Source: Isoptericola luteus (GTDB lineage: Bacteria > Actinomycetota > Actinomycetes > Actinomycetales > Cellulomonadaceae). From it: a stretch of DNA of 64,000 nt. Each line of letters begins with the position of its first letter. The first letter of the stretch is position 1. The position numbers were made by a program, and so were the translations under genes. This document shows, one piece after another, positions 27,946 through 36,736 of the stretch. The notes below the pieces were generated by a model. The model did not search any database. It had not been told where the DNA came from and saw only the letters and a program-made list of their open reading frames with translations. The DNA lies in NCBI RefSeq assembly GCF_020297055.1, contig NZ_JAIXCQ010000008.1:142838-206837 (forward strand), written 5' to 3'.

Positions 27946-28338
27946 GTGAAGGCTCGCACAATGGTGGGTTCGATCGTGCTGGCGGCTCTGCTCGCAACAC
28001 CGACCGCAGCGCACGGGATCCAGGCCACGCTGCACTCGACAGCGACGGGTGTCGACTCGTGGAATTTTGATCAGGGCAACACCGCGACGCAGTTCTTCAA
28101 GGCGGGAGTCAAGGTCAAGGACACGGCTGCCGACAACCACGCGGTCTACTCCACCTACACCCTCCGGGATCTAGCGGTCGGCAGGACCGAGGCCGAGGCG
28201 CGGAGGAACAACCACGGTGGATACGGCTCGACGGCCACGGTCGGTGGTTACACGAACCACAAGGTGGTCAAGCACCGGGGATCCGTCGATATCCAGTTGC
28301 TCCCCGACCGGCACGGGGCCTGGCGGTACCCGAGCTGA
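27946..28338 (+). CDS. Small secreted protein, putative bacteriocin-like, coupled to ABC transporter
   Basis: 130 residues from a GTG with GGAGG four bases ahead. The first 24 or so residues (KARTMVGSIVLAALLATPTAAHG) are a Sec signal peptide. The mature part of about 105 residues is Gly/Thr/His-rich, has no cysteine, and includes NNHGGYGSTATVGGYTNHK. I recognise no family with certainty. Its TGA overlaps the ATG of an ABC ATPase, which overlaps an FtsX-like permease: the layout of lactococcin-972-type bacteriocin loci, though the mature sequence does not clearly match that family. Codons such as AAT TTT GAT are less GC-biased than in neighbours, hinting at transfer. Confidence 0.7.
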   Translation: MKARTMVGSIVLAALLATPTAAHGIQATLHSTATGVDSWNFDQGNTATQFFKAGVKVKDTAADNHAVYSTYTLRDLAVGRTEAEARRNNHGGYGSTATVGGYTNHKVVKHRGSVDIQLLPDRHGAWRYPS

Positions 28339-29018
28339 TGCTTTCCGGGACGCCGGCGGTCGTCCTCGACGAAGTCGAAGTCGTCGTCGGCCACGCGGTG
28401 GCGCTCCCAGCGACGGACCTGTGTCTGGCGGAGGGCGAGATCCTCGCATTGATGGGTCCGTCTGGCAGTGGCAAGACGACGCTGCTCGACTGTGTGCTCG
28501 GCACCCGGCTTCCGACGTCGGGCAGGGTGACCGTGCTCGGGGTCGACCTCGGCGGTCGGTCTCCTTCCGAGGTCAGTCGACTGCGACGACGTTCCATCGG
28601 AATCGTCGCGCAGAACCCTCAGCTGCTGCCTGAGCTCTCCGTGGTCGAGAACGTCGCCGTCGCCCTCCTGTTCAACGGAGTGCCGCGCCGGCGGGCGCTA
28701 GCGCGCGGGCAGGCGGTGCTCGAGGAGGTCGGGCTTTCGGACGCGATGACCAAGAGACCGGGCCACCTCTCCGGTGGAGAGGCACAGCGGGTCGCGCTGG
28801 CCCGTGCGTTGGCGCAGGACGACGTCAGGCTCCTCGTGGCGGACGAGCCGACGGCCGCCCTTGACGAGGCATCAGTCATCGCCACGACCGACCTGCTCGT
28901 CGGGACGGCCAGGACTCGAGGCGTGTCAGTCGTCGTCGCGACCCACGACCGCGCGGTCGCGGCCCGATGTGACCGCGTCCAGATGCTCCGGCACGGCAGC
29001 CTCATGACTCCCTCGTGA
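28338..29018 (+). CDS. ABC transporter ATP-binding protein (MacB/LolD type)
   Basis: A 226-residue ATPase. Walker A is GPSGSGKTT, the Q-loop is IVAQNPQLLPELS, the signature is LSGGEAQRVALARAL, and Walker B is VRLLVADEPTAALD with the switch histidine in VVATHDRAVA. The sequence is of the MacB/LolD/FtsE class that powers FtsX-like permeases, either exporting peptides or sensing and detoxifying them. Its ATG shares one base with the preceding TGA (TGATG) and its end overlaps the permease GTG by four bases, so the three genes should be translated together. Confidence 0.92.
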   Translation: MLSGTPAVVLDEVEVVVGHAVALPATDLCLAEGEILALMGPSGSGKTTLLDCVLGTRLPTSGRVTVLGVDLGGRSPSEVSRLRRRSIGIVAQNPQLLPELSVVENVAVALLFNGVPRRRALARGQAVLEEVGLSDAMTKRPGHLSGGEAQRVALARALAQDDVRLLVADEPTAALDEASVIATTDLLVGTARTRGVSVVVATHDRAVAARCDRVQMLRHGSLMTPS

Positions 29019-31207
29019 TCACGGCCGTCAGGCTCGCCCTGAGGCTCGCTCTGAGCCGTGATGCTCGTCAGCGGTGGCGTCAGGTGAGCATCATCGGGTC
29101 AGCGGCGCTCGCTGCGTTCGTCCTCGTCCTCGGTGTTGTGGTCGTGGCGGCGTCCGCAGAGGTCGAGGCGAAGCTCTCTGCGCGGATGCCGATCTCGCCG
29201 ACGGACGACATCGGCGAGAGCCTGCTGACGCTGACGCCGCGAGGGTTCGTCATCGAAGATCAGGAAGTGTTCCTCCGGTGGATCGAGCCGTTGCCGGGGC
29301 ACGAGGATGATCCCGATGTCGTGCCGCCGGGCCTTGCGCGACTTCCGGAACCAGGCGAAGCGGTCCTGTCCCCGGGCCTCGTCCAGCTCGGTTACGACGC
29401 CGCCGATCTCGGCCTCGTGTCGTCCGGAGCCGGCACGGGTGTCGACGGGACGATCGGACCCGAGGGTGTCGGGACTCAGGACGAGCTTGTCGTCTGGGTG
29501 CGTCCCGAAGAGGGTCGGAGCCTCGAGGGTGAGGGGATCGCGGTCGTGCGCTTCCCCTCGTCGACCGAGGTCGCGGCGATGGAGGATCATGAAGACGTCC
29601 TCGCCGACTATCCGATGCTCCGTCTCACCGAGGCATCCACGCTGGTGCTCACGTTCTTCGTCATCCCCGCGCTGCTGATGCTCGTGCTGTCCACAAGGGC
29701 CAGGTCCGAGGTGCGGACGGAGCGCTCGGAGTTCCTCCTGCTTCTCGGGGTCTCACGCACCTTGGTGCGGGGGATTCTCGCGCTCGAGGGCGCCGTCCTC
29801 GCAGGCGTCGGCGCCCTGGCAGGAGCGTTCGTCCACGTGCTGATCGGGCCGACGTTCACCACCGTTCCGTTGACGGGGACAAATTTTCTGCCTGGGGCGC
29901 TGCAGGCGCAGCCCTTCGCCCTGCTCGACGGCTCGGCCCTGGTCGTCGCGACCGCCGCGTTCGCCTGTGCTGCGGGCAGGCTCGAGCCGTCCCTACGGCT
30001 GCGGCCGATGCGTCGGGTGAGCGGCTGGCGGGCCGTGCCGGTGCTCCTGGGCACCTTGGCCGTCGCGAGCACGGCACTGCTGAAGATCGACGGCACCGCC
30101 CTGTTCGTCGTGGGTGTGCTGTTCGTCGCGTTGGGCTTGCCGGTCTCCGCGGCTTGGTTCGCCCAGCAGGCGGCTCGGGTCTGGGGGAGAAGGCCTGACC
30201 CGGCCGTGTGGATGGCGTCGGCGAGAATCGTCCACGACCCTCAGCGGGCCGCCCGGGTCGCGGCCCTTCTCGGCCTTTCCGTCTTCCTCGGGGCGACGAG
30301 CGTGTCCATGTATCTGGGGCCGATGGGCGGGATGACCTCGGGGTCGAGCTCGTCGTCGGGTGCGGCGGCTGCTTACTCCGTGGATTGGTTGGACGGCCGT
30401 GACGGCGATCTCATGACGCTCACGCAACGGATGGCTGACATCGACGACGCGGTGCTCGTCCTGCCCGTGGGTCACGAGGCGTCCGCTGACGACTACCGTG
30501 TTCCAGCCGTCGGGCTCGACGACTGCGCCACGCTCGAGCCGTTGGCCGGATTCCTGGGCGGCGCGCCGTGCGACTCCTCTGGGGCGCCGACGAGCCAGGT
30601 GCGCGACACGTTCCGCGAGGCTCTCGACCTTGAGATCGTCGAGACCTCTGGGCTCGTGGGCGGGAGCGGATCCGGCGACTCGCAGGTGATCAGTGCTGCC
30701 CTGCTGTTGGCGGACCACTCCGTGTCCGCGGCGAGCGTGCATCACGCCGGCGCACCACTGCCCGGGTTCAACCCGGCCGACCTTATGAGCACCCGCATGT
30801 CCTGGGGAGTGATCGCGGGATGGATCGCCGCAGTGTGGGCGATATCGGTCCTCACCCTGGGCGCCGCCGTCCTCCGCGAGCTGATCGAGCACGCGCGCGA
30901 GGTGCACCGTGACACCCGGCGCCTGGTACTCATCGGACTCGAGCCAGCAGAGTCGGCACGTGTCGGCCGGTGGACGCTCCTCATACCGATTGCGGCGACG
31001 ATCCCGGTGAGCTTCGTCTGCGGCCTTCTCGCCTCGTTCTTCGGGACGGGGCCCGAGGTCACGCGCTACACGCCGGCATGGATCACGCTCTACACGGTGA
31101 TCGCGCTGGTCATGACGGGCGTCGCGGTCGCGGCGGGCGGCCTCATGACCGCGGCGGACCGTCGTCGCGGGCGGCGGACTCGCGGACCGCGCGCGCTTCA
31201 GCGATAG
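29015..31207 (+). CDS. FtsX-like ABC permease, large
   Basis: A 730-residue membrane protein. One helix near residues 28-50 is followed by an extracellular domain of about 150 residues. A cluster of helices spans about 205-350 (starting LVLTFFVIPALLMLVLSTRA), with another near 405-425. A second external region is about 430-590, and the last helices are at about 605-725. The duplicated helix-domain-helix plan is that of ten-helix FtsX-like permeases in peptide exporters and immunity or sensing systems. The start GTG overlaps the ATPase stop (GTGA). The 3' end overlaps the convergent YihY gene by 65 bases. Confidence 0.85.
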   Translation: MITAVRLALRLALSRDARQRWRQVSIIGSAALAAFVLVLGVVVVAASAEVEAKLSARMPISPTDDIGESLLTLTPRGFVIEDQEVFLRWIEPLPGHEDDPDVVPPGLARLPEPGEAVLSPGLVQLGYDAADLGLVSSGAGTGVDGTIGPEGVGTQDELVVWVRPEEGRSLEGEGIAVVRFPSSTEVAAMEDHEDVLADYPMLRLTEASTLVLTFFVIPALLMLVLSTRARSEVRTERSEFLLLLGVSRTLVRGILALEGAVLAGVGALAGAFVHVLIGPTFTTVPLTGTNFLPGALQAQPFALLDGSALVVATAAFACAAGRLEPSLRLRPMRRVSGWRAVPVLLGTLAVASTALLKIDGTALFVVGVLFVALGLPVSAAWFAQQAARVWGRRPDPAVWMASARIVHDPQRAARVAALLGLSVFLGATSVSMYLGPMGGMTSGSSSSSGAAAAYSVDWLDGRDGDLMTLTQRMADIDDAVLVLPVGHEASADDYRVPAVGLDDCATLEPLAGFLGGAPCDSSGAPTSQVRDTFREALDLEIVETSGLVGGSGSGDSQVISAALLLADHSVSAASVHHAGAPLPGFNPADLMSTRMSWGVIAGWIAAVWAISVLTLGAAVLRELIEHAREVHRDTRRLVLIGLEPAESARVGRWTLLIPIAATIPVSFVCGLLASFFGTGPEVTRYTPAWITLYTVIALVMTGVAVAAGGLMTAADRRRGRRTRGPRALQR

Positions 31208-32201
31208 CGTCGCGCCGCTTAGCTTCCTTCTTGTCGCTGGCGCGCGTGTCGCGTGGCGGGAGCTGGATGGACTCCTCGGCGGCGATACCGCCCTGCAGCT
31301 CGCGGCTGCGCTCCAGCTCGGCGTCGAGCTCGGCTCCGAACAGGAGCGCGAGGTTGGTGATCCACAGCCACAGCAGGAACACGATCACGGTGCCGAGGAG
31401 CCCGTAGGACCCGTAGTTGCCGAAGTTCGCCACGTAGAAGCCGAAGGCGGCCGACGCGATCGCCCAGACGACGATCGCCACGAGGGCGCCGATGCTGATC
31501 CAGCGGAACTTGGGCTGCCGCACGTTCGGCGTCAGGTGGTAGAGCAGGGCGACGACGATGACGACGAGCAGCAGCGCGAACGGCCACTTCGCGATGTTCC
31601 ACACGGTGATCGCGACGTCGCCCAGCCCCACTGCCGAGCCGACCGCGCGCGCCACGGGTCCGGACAGCACCAGGCTCGCGACGACGAGGGCCGCGAGGAG
31701 GACGACGACGAGCGTGACGAGGAGCATGATCGGGCGCAGCTTCCAGATGGGGCGCCCCTCCTCGACCTCGTACACCCGGTTCATGGCCCGCCCGAACGCG
31801 TTCACGTAGCCGGAGGCCGACCACAGGGCGATGACGAGGCCGACGACGAGGGCGAGCCCGGCGCCCGTCGAGCCCACCAGCTGCTCGACGAGGGGCTGGA
31901 TGATCGCCAGCGTCTCTTCCGGCAGGAAGTCGCTGAGCGTCGTCAGGATCGAGTCGATCGCCGCCTTGGGGTCGCCGACGAAGCCGAGCAGGGACACCAG
32001 CGCCAGCGTGGCGGGTGCCGCGGCCAGGACGGCGTAGTAGGTCAGTGCGGCGGCCAGGTCGGTGCACTGGTCGTCCATGAACTCGCGGACGGCCCCCTTG
32101 AACGCCAGCTTCCACGACGGCTTGCGCAGGTCGGGCGGGGAGTCTGGCTTGCGCGGGTCGTCGGGGGCGGGTTCGGTGCGATGCTCGCCGGTCTCGGTCA
32201 T
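31143..32201 (-). CDS. YihY/BrkB-family membrane protein
   Basis: A 352-residue protein. The N-terminal 40 residues are hydrophilic, followed by LAAALTYYAVLAAAPATLALVSLLG, the diagnostic first helix of YihY/UPF0761. Five more helices follow, including WSASGYVNAFGRAMNRVYEVEEGRP and GSYGLLGTVIVFLLWLWITNLALLFGAELDAE. It ends in a charged tail (KKEAKRRDAIAEARAVRESAARD). The family has been called ribonuclease BN by error and is now regarded as of unknown membrane function. GGGAGGT precedes the ATG at 32201. Confidence 0.9.
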   Translation of the reverse strand: MTETGEHRTEPAPDDPRKPDSPPDLRKPSWKLAFKGAVREFMDDQCTDLAAALTYYAVLAAAPATLALVSLLGFVGDPKAAIDSILTTLSDFLPEETLAIIQPLVEQLVGSTGAGLALVVGLVIALWSASGYVNAFGRAMNRVYEVEEGRPIWKLRPIMLLVTLVVVLLAALVVASLVLSGPVARAVGSAVGLGDVAITVWNIAKWPFALLLVVIVVALLYHLTPNVRQPKFRWISIGALVAIVVWAIASAAFGFYVANFGNYGSYGLLGTVIVFLLWLWITNLALLFGAELDAELERSRELQGGIAAEESIQLPPRDTRASDKKEAKRRDAIAEARAVRESAARDDGPPRS

Positions 32202-32260
32202 GCGTACCTCCCTGGTGACCCCCAGGTTCGGCCGGGTCGCGGTGTTCCGCACGTCGAGGC

Positions 32261-33208
32261 TCAGGCCGAGGGCGCCTCGAGCAGGTGCTCCATCTCGAGC
32301 GCGGCGGCCTCGTCGCACACGAGGACGGTGGCGACGCCGCCCAGCACGGCGGCGCGCAGCCCGGCTCCGGCCTGGGCGCCGTAGCCCACGGCCACGACCT
32401 CGGGGGTGCGCACGAGCTGGTCGAGGGTCACGCCGACGACGCGGGCGTCGAGCGGCGTGACGACGCGCCGCCCCGCGGCGTCGAACAGCCGCCCCGAGCA
32501 CTCGGCGATCGCCCCGCCGGCGGCCGCGGCGCGACGCTCGTCACCGGTGACCTGCGGGTAGACGGTGGAGCCGGTGTCGGTCCAGGCGCCGACGGCGACG
32601 ACGGCCAGGTCGAGGCTGTCCGCACGGTCGAGGGCGGCGGCGATCTCGGTCTGACGGCGCATGCCGGCGGCGGTGGACGGGTCACCGACGAGCAGCGGCG
32701 ACCATACGGGCCACGTGCGCACGCCCGACATCGAGCGGAAGGTCTGGGTCAGCCCGAGCGAGTCGCCGGCGCCGCTGACGGGCAGCGCCCCGACGAGCTG
32801 GACGACGTCGCACGGGGGCAGCGTGCCGAGGTGGTGCACGGCCGCCTCGACCGTGCGCGACCAGGAGATGCCGATCGTGGTGCCGGCGGGCGCCCGCTCG
32901 GCGAGCACGCGGGCGAGGGCGTGCGCGACGGAGGTGCGGGTGCCCTCCGCGTCCGAGCCGGACGGCACGACGACCACCTGCTCCGCGCCGAGGGCGTCGG
33001 CGAGACGCCGGGACCGTTCGCCGTCCAGGTGGGCGGGCGGGGTGATCTCGATGCGCACGATCCCGGAGTCCCGGGCCTCCGCGAGCAACCGGGCGACCTG
33101 GAACCGGGACACGCCGTAGCGCTGCGCGATGTCCACCTTCGACGATCCGTCGAGGTAGTAGTCGCGGCTCACGTCGACGAGGAGCCGCGCGTGCTCGGGA
33201 TCGGACAC
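32261..33208 (-). CDS. SorC-family sugar-responsive transcriptional regulator
   Basis: A 315-residue regulator. The N-terminal helix-turn-helix is SRDYYLDGSSKVDIAQRYGVSRFQVARLLAEARDSGIVRIEI in outline (key: DIAQRYGVSRFQVARLL). The sugar-phosphate-binding domain has TTIGISWSRTVEAAVHHL, VVQLVGALP and GVATVLVCDEAAA. A GTG at 33208 with GAGGAA upstream is preferred to the 15-codon extension to 33253. SorC proteins respond to phosphorylated sugars or polyols. It diverges from the ABC importer at 33377, with a palindrome and promoter between, so it very likely controls that operon. Confidence 0.88.
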   Translation of the reverse strand: MSDPEHARLLVDVSRDYYLDGSSKVDIAQRYGVSRFQVARLLAEARDSGIVRIEITPPAHLDGERSRRLADALGAEQVVVVPSGSDAEGTRTSVAHALARVLAERAPAGTTIGISWSRTVEAAVHHLGTLPPCDVVQLVGALPVSGAGDSLGLTQTFRSMSGVRTWPVWSPLLVGDPSTAAGMRRQTEIAAALDRADSLDLAVVAVGAWTDTGSTVYPQVTGDERRAAAAGGAIAECSGRLFDAAGRRVVTPLDARVVGVTLDQLVRTPEVVAVGYGAQAGAGLRAAVLGGVATVLVCDEAAALEMEHLLEAPSA

Positions 33209-33267
33209 GGTTCCTCGATTCTGCGGCAGAGGCGAGCGTCGATACCGCGGCACGTGAGCGGATGGTC

Positions 33268-33296
33268 TTGCTCAGGTGAGCATATCGAACTACTGT
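33268..33296 (+). promoter_or_regulatory. Promoter with overlapping SorC operator candidate
   Basis: TTGCTC (33268-33273), a 17-bp spacer and TACTGT (33291-33296) form a sigma-70-like promoter for the importer operon. The palindrome TGCTCAGGTGAGCA (33269-33282) overlaps its -35 box, a position suiting repression by the divergent SorC protein. Confidence 0.6.
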
Positions 33297-33376
33297 CGTG
33301 ACAGATGAGCGCAGCGCCGCCTCTCATTTGTGCGCGGCCCGGCACGCTCGACGCACCAGCACACGTGAGGACAGCG

Positions 33377-34783
33377 ATGTTCCGACCACCCGGCGCACCA
33401 GCCCGCCCCGCCCGCCGACCCCGCACACCACACCGCTCGCTCGCCGCCGCGGCCGGGGCCGCGCTCCTGAGCCTGGGCGTCACCGCCTGCGCCGGAGCGG
33501 GCGCCGTCGGCGGGGGAGACGGCGAGCAGATCGTCGTCGCCATCGTGTCCAACCCGCAGATGCAGGACGCGATCTCCCTCCAGGACGAGTTCCGCGCCGC
33601 CCACCCCGGCATCGACGTGCGGTTCGTGTCCCTGCCCGAGAACGAGGCCCGCGCGAAGATCACCGCGTCGGTCGCCACGGGCGGCGGCGAGTTCGACGTC
33701 GTGATGATCTCCAACTACGAGACGCCGATGTGGGCCGAGAACGGCTGGATCGAGAACCTGCAGCCGTACGCGGAGGCGACGCCGGGGTACGACCCCGAGG
33801 ACTTCGTGCCCAGCGTGCGCGAGGCGCTCTCGGTCGACGGCGACCTCTACTCCGTGCCGTTCTACGGCGAGTCGTCGTTCCTGGCCTACCGCGAGGACCT
33901 GTTCGCCGAGGCCGGGCTCCAGATGCCCGACCGGCCGACCTGGGACGACGTGCGGGAGCTCGCGGCCGAGCTGCACGACCCCGAGCAGGACTTCTCGGGC
34001 ATCTGCCTGCGCGGCCTGGCGGGCTGGGGCGAGGTCATGGCCCCGCTCACCACCGTGATGAACACGTTCGGCGGGCAGTGGTTCGACGAGGACTGGAACG
34101 CCCGGCTCGACTCGCCCGAGGTCAAGGAGGCGGTGCAGACGTACGTCGACACCGTGCAGCAGTACGGGCAACCGGGCGCCGCGACGTCGGGCTTCGGCGA
34201 CTGCCTCACCCGGTTCGCGCAGGGCAACGCGGCCATGTGGTACGACGCGACGTCGATGGTCTCGTCCATCGAGGACCCGGCGTCGTCCACCGTCGCGGGC
34301 AAGACGGGCTACGTCCCCGCGCCCGTCGAGAAGACGGACGCCGCCGGCTGGCTGTACTCGTGGTCGCTGGCGATCCCGTCGACGAGCGAGCACAAGGACG
34401 CCGCCTGGGACTTCGTCTCCTGGATGACCGACAAGGACTACATCGAGCTCGTGGGCGAGAAGCTCTCCTGGGAGCGGGTGCCACCCGGCAGCCGGCTGTC
34501 CACCTACGAGATCCCCGAGTACGCCGAGGTCTCCGAGGCGTACGCCGACGCGACCCTCACCGCGATGAGCGAGGCCACCCAGGAGGCCACGATGGTGGCG
34601 CCCGTGCCCTACCCGGGCATCCAGTTCGTGGGCATCCCCGAGTTCCAGGACCTCGGCACCCGCGTCGGCCAGCAGATCTCCGCCGCCGTCGCCGGGCAGA
34701 AGACGGTGGACGAGGCGCTCGAGCAGTCCCAGCAGTACGCCGAGACCGTGGCCGAAACCTACCGAGAGGGAGCCGAGCGATGA
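33377..34783 (+). CDS. ABC importer substrate-binding lipoprotein, polyol/sugar type
   Basis: 468 residues. The ATG at 33377 opens a basic N-terminus, a hydrophobic stretch and the lipobox GVTAC, so the mature protein is lipid-anchored on the outer face. The remainder is a family 1 solute-binding protein. It begins EQIVVAIVSNPQMQDAISLQDEF and has FDVVMISNYETPMWAENGWIENL and the late YPGIQFVGIPEFQDLG. These features are typical of SmoE/MtlE-like sorbitol/mannitol binders. Its TGA overlaps the next ATG (ATGA). With a SorC regulator and two permeases it forms a polyol uptake operon; the ATPase (shared MsiK-type) is elsewhere. Confidence 0.88.
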   Translation: MFRPPGAPARPARRPRTPHRSLAAAAGAALLSLGVTACAGAGAVGGGDGEQIVVAIVSNPQMQDAISLQDEFRAAHPGIDVRFVSLPENEARAKITASVATGGGEFDVVMISNYETPMWAENGWIENLQPYAEATPGYDPEDFVPSVREALSVDGDLYSVPFYGESSFLAYREDLFAEAGLQMPDRPTWDDVRELAAELHDPEQDFSGICLRGLAGWGEVMAPLTTVMNTFGGQWFDEDWNARLDSPEVKEAVQTYVDTVQQYGQPGAATSGFGDCLTRFAQGNAAMWYDATSMVSSIEDPASSTVAGKTGYVPAPVEKTDAAGWLYSWSLAIPSTSEHKDAAWDFVSWMTDKDYIELVGEKLSWERVPPGSRLSTYEIPEYAEVSEAYADATLTAMSEATQEATMVAPVPYPGIQFVGIPEFQDLGTRVGQQISAAVAGQKTVDEALEQSQQYAETVAETYREGAER

Positions 34784-35736
34784 CCGCCGTCACCGCGCAC
34801 GCCGGCAGCGCCCGTCGTGCCGAGGCGCAGCGCGCGGCCCGCCGCGCCGACAAGCACGACTACCCGCCCGCCGAGCGCTGGCGCCGTCGGGCACCGCTGC
34901 TGCCCGCGCTCGTCTTCACGATCGTCGTCACGCAGATCCCGTTCCTCGTGACGATCTGGTACTCGCTGCGCTCGCGGAACCTGCTGCGCCCCGAGTCCGA
35001 CGTGTTCGTCGGGCTCGCGAACTACGGCGACATCGCCCGCGACTCCGTGTTCCGCCAGACGGCTGTGAACTCCGTGGTCATCACCCTGGGCTGCGTGCTC
35101 GTGGCGATGCTGCTGGGGATCGTGCTGGCGATCCTGCTGGACCGCCCGTTCCGCGGCCGCGGGGTGGCCCGGACGCTCCTCATCACGCCGTTCCTCATCA
35201 TGCCCGTGGCCACGTCCGTGCTGTGGTCGATGGCGATGCTGAACCCCACGTACGGGTTGTTCAACTGGACGCTCGGGCTGGTCGGCATCGACCCCGTCGA
35301 CTGGACGTCGACGTACCCGATCGTCGCCATCCTCATGGCCCTCGTGTGGCAGTGGACGCCGTTCATGATGCTGCTGGTCCTGGCCGGGCTCCAGGCGCAG
35401 CCGAAGGATGTGCTCGAGGCCGCCGCGATGGACGGCGCCGGGTGGTGGCGCACCTTCGGGTCGATCACGCTGCCGCAGCTGCGCCGGTACATCGAGCTGG
35501 GGGTCCTGCTGGGGATCATCTACGTGGTCAACACGTTCGACCAGATCTACCTCATGACCGCAGGCGGTCCCGGGACGGCGAGCGCGAACCTGCCGTTCTA
35601 CATCTACCAGCGCGCCTTCCTCGGCTTCGACGTCGGGCAGGCCGCCGCGATGGGCGTCGTCGTCGTCATCGCCACGATCATCGTCGCCTCCGCCGCGCTG
35701 CGACTCATCTTCCGCAGCTTCGACGTCAAGGAGTGA
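34780..35736 (+). CDS. ABC importer permease, MalF-like (polyol/sugar)
   Basis: A 318-residue inner-membrane subunit with six helices after a basic N-terminus. The coupling-helix motif is EAAAMDGAGWWRTFGSITLPQL. Typical flanking segments are LITPFLIMPVATSVLWSMAMLNP and YVVNTFDQIYLMTAGGPG. The start ATG overlaps the preceding stop by four bases and the next permease begins seven bases after the end. It pairs with the following subunit to form the channel for the polyol system. Confidence 0.92.
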   Translation: MTAVTAHAGSARRAEAQRAARRADKHDYPPAERWRRRAPLLPALVFTIVVTQIPFLVTIWYSLRSRNLLRPESDVFVGLANYGDIARDSVFRQTAVNSVVITLGCVLVAMLLGIVLAILLDRPFRGRGVARTLLITPFLIMPVATSVLWSMAMLNPTYGLFNWTLGLVGIDPVDWTSTYPIVAILMALVWQWTPFMMLLVLAGLQAQPKDVLEAAAMDGAGWWRTFGSITLPQLRRYIELGVLLGIIYVVNTFDQIYLMTAGGPGTASANLPFYIYQRAFLGFDVGQAAAMGVVVVIATIIVASAALRLIFRSFDVKE

Positions 35737-35743
35737 GCAGGTC

Positions 35744-36637
35744 ATGAGCACTGCCACCGCAACCACCACACCTCCCACGGGCACGCCCGCCGGCTCGAGC
35801 GCTCGGGCACCGCGTCGTCCCGCCGCGCGCGGGCGCGTCACCGGGGGCCTGCTGACCACGCTCACCTGGATCCTGTCGCTCGGGTTCTTCTTCCCCGTCC
35901 TCTGGATGGCGATGACGGCCTTCAAGCAGGAGAACGAGGCGTCGTCGAGCCCGCCCACCTGGTTCTTCACCCCGACGCTCGACCAGTTCCGCGCCGTCGT
36001 CGGCGAGTCCGGGACGTACGTCGCGAACTCCGCGATCGCCACCGGCGTCTCGACGGTCCTCGTGCTGCTGCTCGGCATCCCCGCCGCGTACGCCCTGTCG
36101 ATCCGGCCGGTGGAGAAGGTCAGCGACGTGCTGTTCTTCTTCATCTCCACCAAGATGCTGCCCGTCGTGGCCGTCATCGTGCCGATCTACGTCATCGCCG
36201 GGCAGCTCAAGGTGCTCGACAACATCTGGACGCTCGTCGTGCTGTACACGGCGATGAACCTGCCCATCGCGGTGTGGATGATGCGGTCGTTCTTCCAGGA
36301 GATCCCGGCCGAGGTGCTGGAGGCCGCGGCCGTCGACGGCGCGGGGCTGCTCAAGACGCTGCGTTCCGTGCTGATCCCGATGGTCGCGCCCGGCATCGCC
36401 GCCACCGCTCTCATCTGCGTGATCTTCGCGTGGAACGAGTTCTTCTTCGCGCTCAACCTGACGGCCTCGCAGGCCGCGACGGTGCCGATCTTCATCGTCT
36501 CGACGATGACGAGCGAGGGCCTGTTCCTCGCGCGGCTGTGCGCGGCGGCCCTGCTCGCGTCGCTCCCGGTGATCCTGGCGGGCTGGATCGCGCAGAAGCA
36601 GCTGGTGCGCGGCCTGTCGATGGGCGCGATCAAGTAG
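35744..36637 (+). CDS. ABC importer permease, MalG-like (polyol/sugar)
   Basis: 297 residues: a Thr/Pro-rich N-terminal tail, six helices, and the ATPase-coupling motif EAAAVDGAGLLKTLRSVLIPMVAPG. The helix CVIFAWNEFFFALNLT is typical of MalG/SmoG partners. AAGGAG lies within the end of the upstream gene. It is the last gene of the polyol importer operon and is followed by a strong palindrome. No ATP-binding subunit follows, as usual in actinobacteria where one MsiK-like ATPase serves several importers. Confidence 0.92.
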   Translation: MSTATATTTPPTGTPAGSSARAPRRPAARGRVTGGLLTTLTWILSLGFFFPVLWMAMTAFKQENEASSSPPTWFFTPTLDQFRAVVGESGTYVANSAIATGVSTVLVLLLGIPAAYALSIRPVEKVSDVLFFFISTKMLPVVAVIVPIYVIAGQLKVLDNIWTLVVLYTAMNLPIAVWMMRSFFQEIPAEVLEAAAVDGAGLLKTLRSVLIPMVAPGIAATALICVIFAWNEFFFALNLTASQAATVPIFIVSTMTSEGLFLARLCAAALLASLPVILAGWIAQKQLVRGLSMGAIK

Positions 36638-36662
36638 CCGCACCCGCCCCGGCCCCGGGTGT

Positions 36663-36720
36663 TGTGAGCGGGCGTTTGGCCCTGTCGAGCATCGGCAAGG
36701 GGGCCAAACGCCCGCTCACA
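36663..36720. repeat. Long palindrome with 20-bp perfect arms; also likely terminator
   Basis: TGTGAGCGGGCGTTTGGCCC (36663-36682) pairs exactly with 36701-36720 across an 18-base loop. It separates the convergent importer operon and RDD gene, where it can end transcription both ways. A related palindrome sharing TGTGAGCGGGCG / CGCCCGCTCACA occurs at 38257-38320 inside a gene, so this is a repeat family rather than only a terminator. Confidence 0.8.
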
Positions 36721-36736
36721 GCGGGTCCGGGGGGCG

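Noticed and set aside
27891..28079. Short ORF from GTG 27891 with GAGGAGG upstream
   Set aside because: The product has no signal or domain and overlaps the secreted protein in another frame; kept only as a possible leader ORF.
27946..28338. Firm lactococcin 972 assignment
   Set aside because: Gene order and signal peptide fit, but I cannot see the family's conserved mature motifs, so the name was not used.
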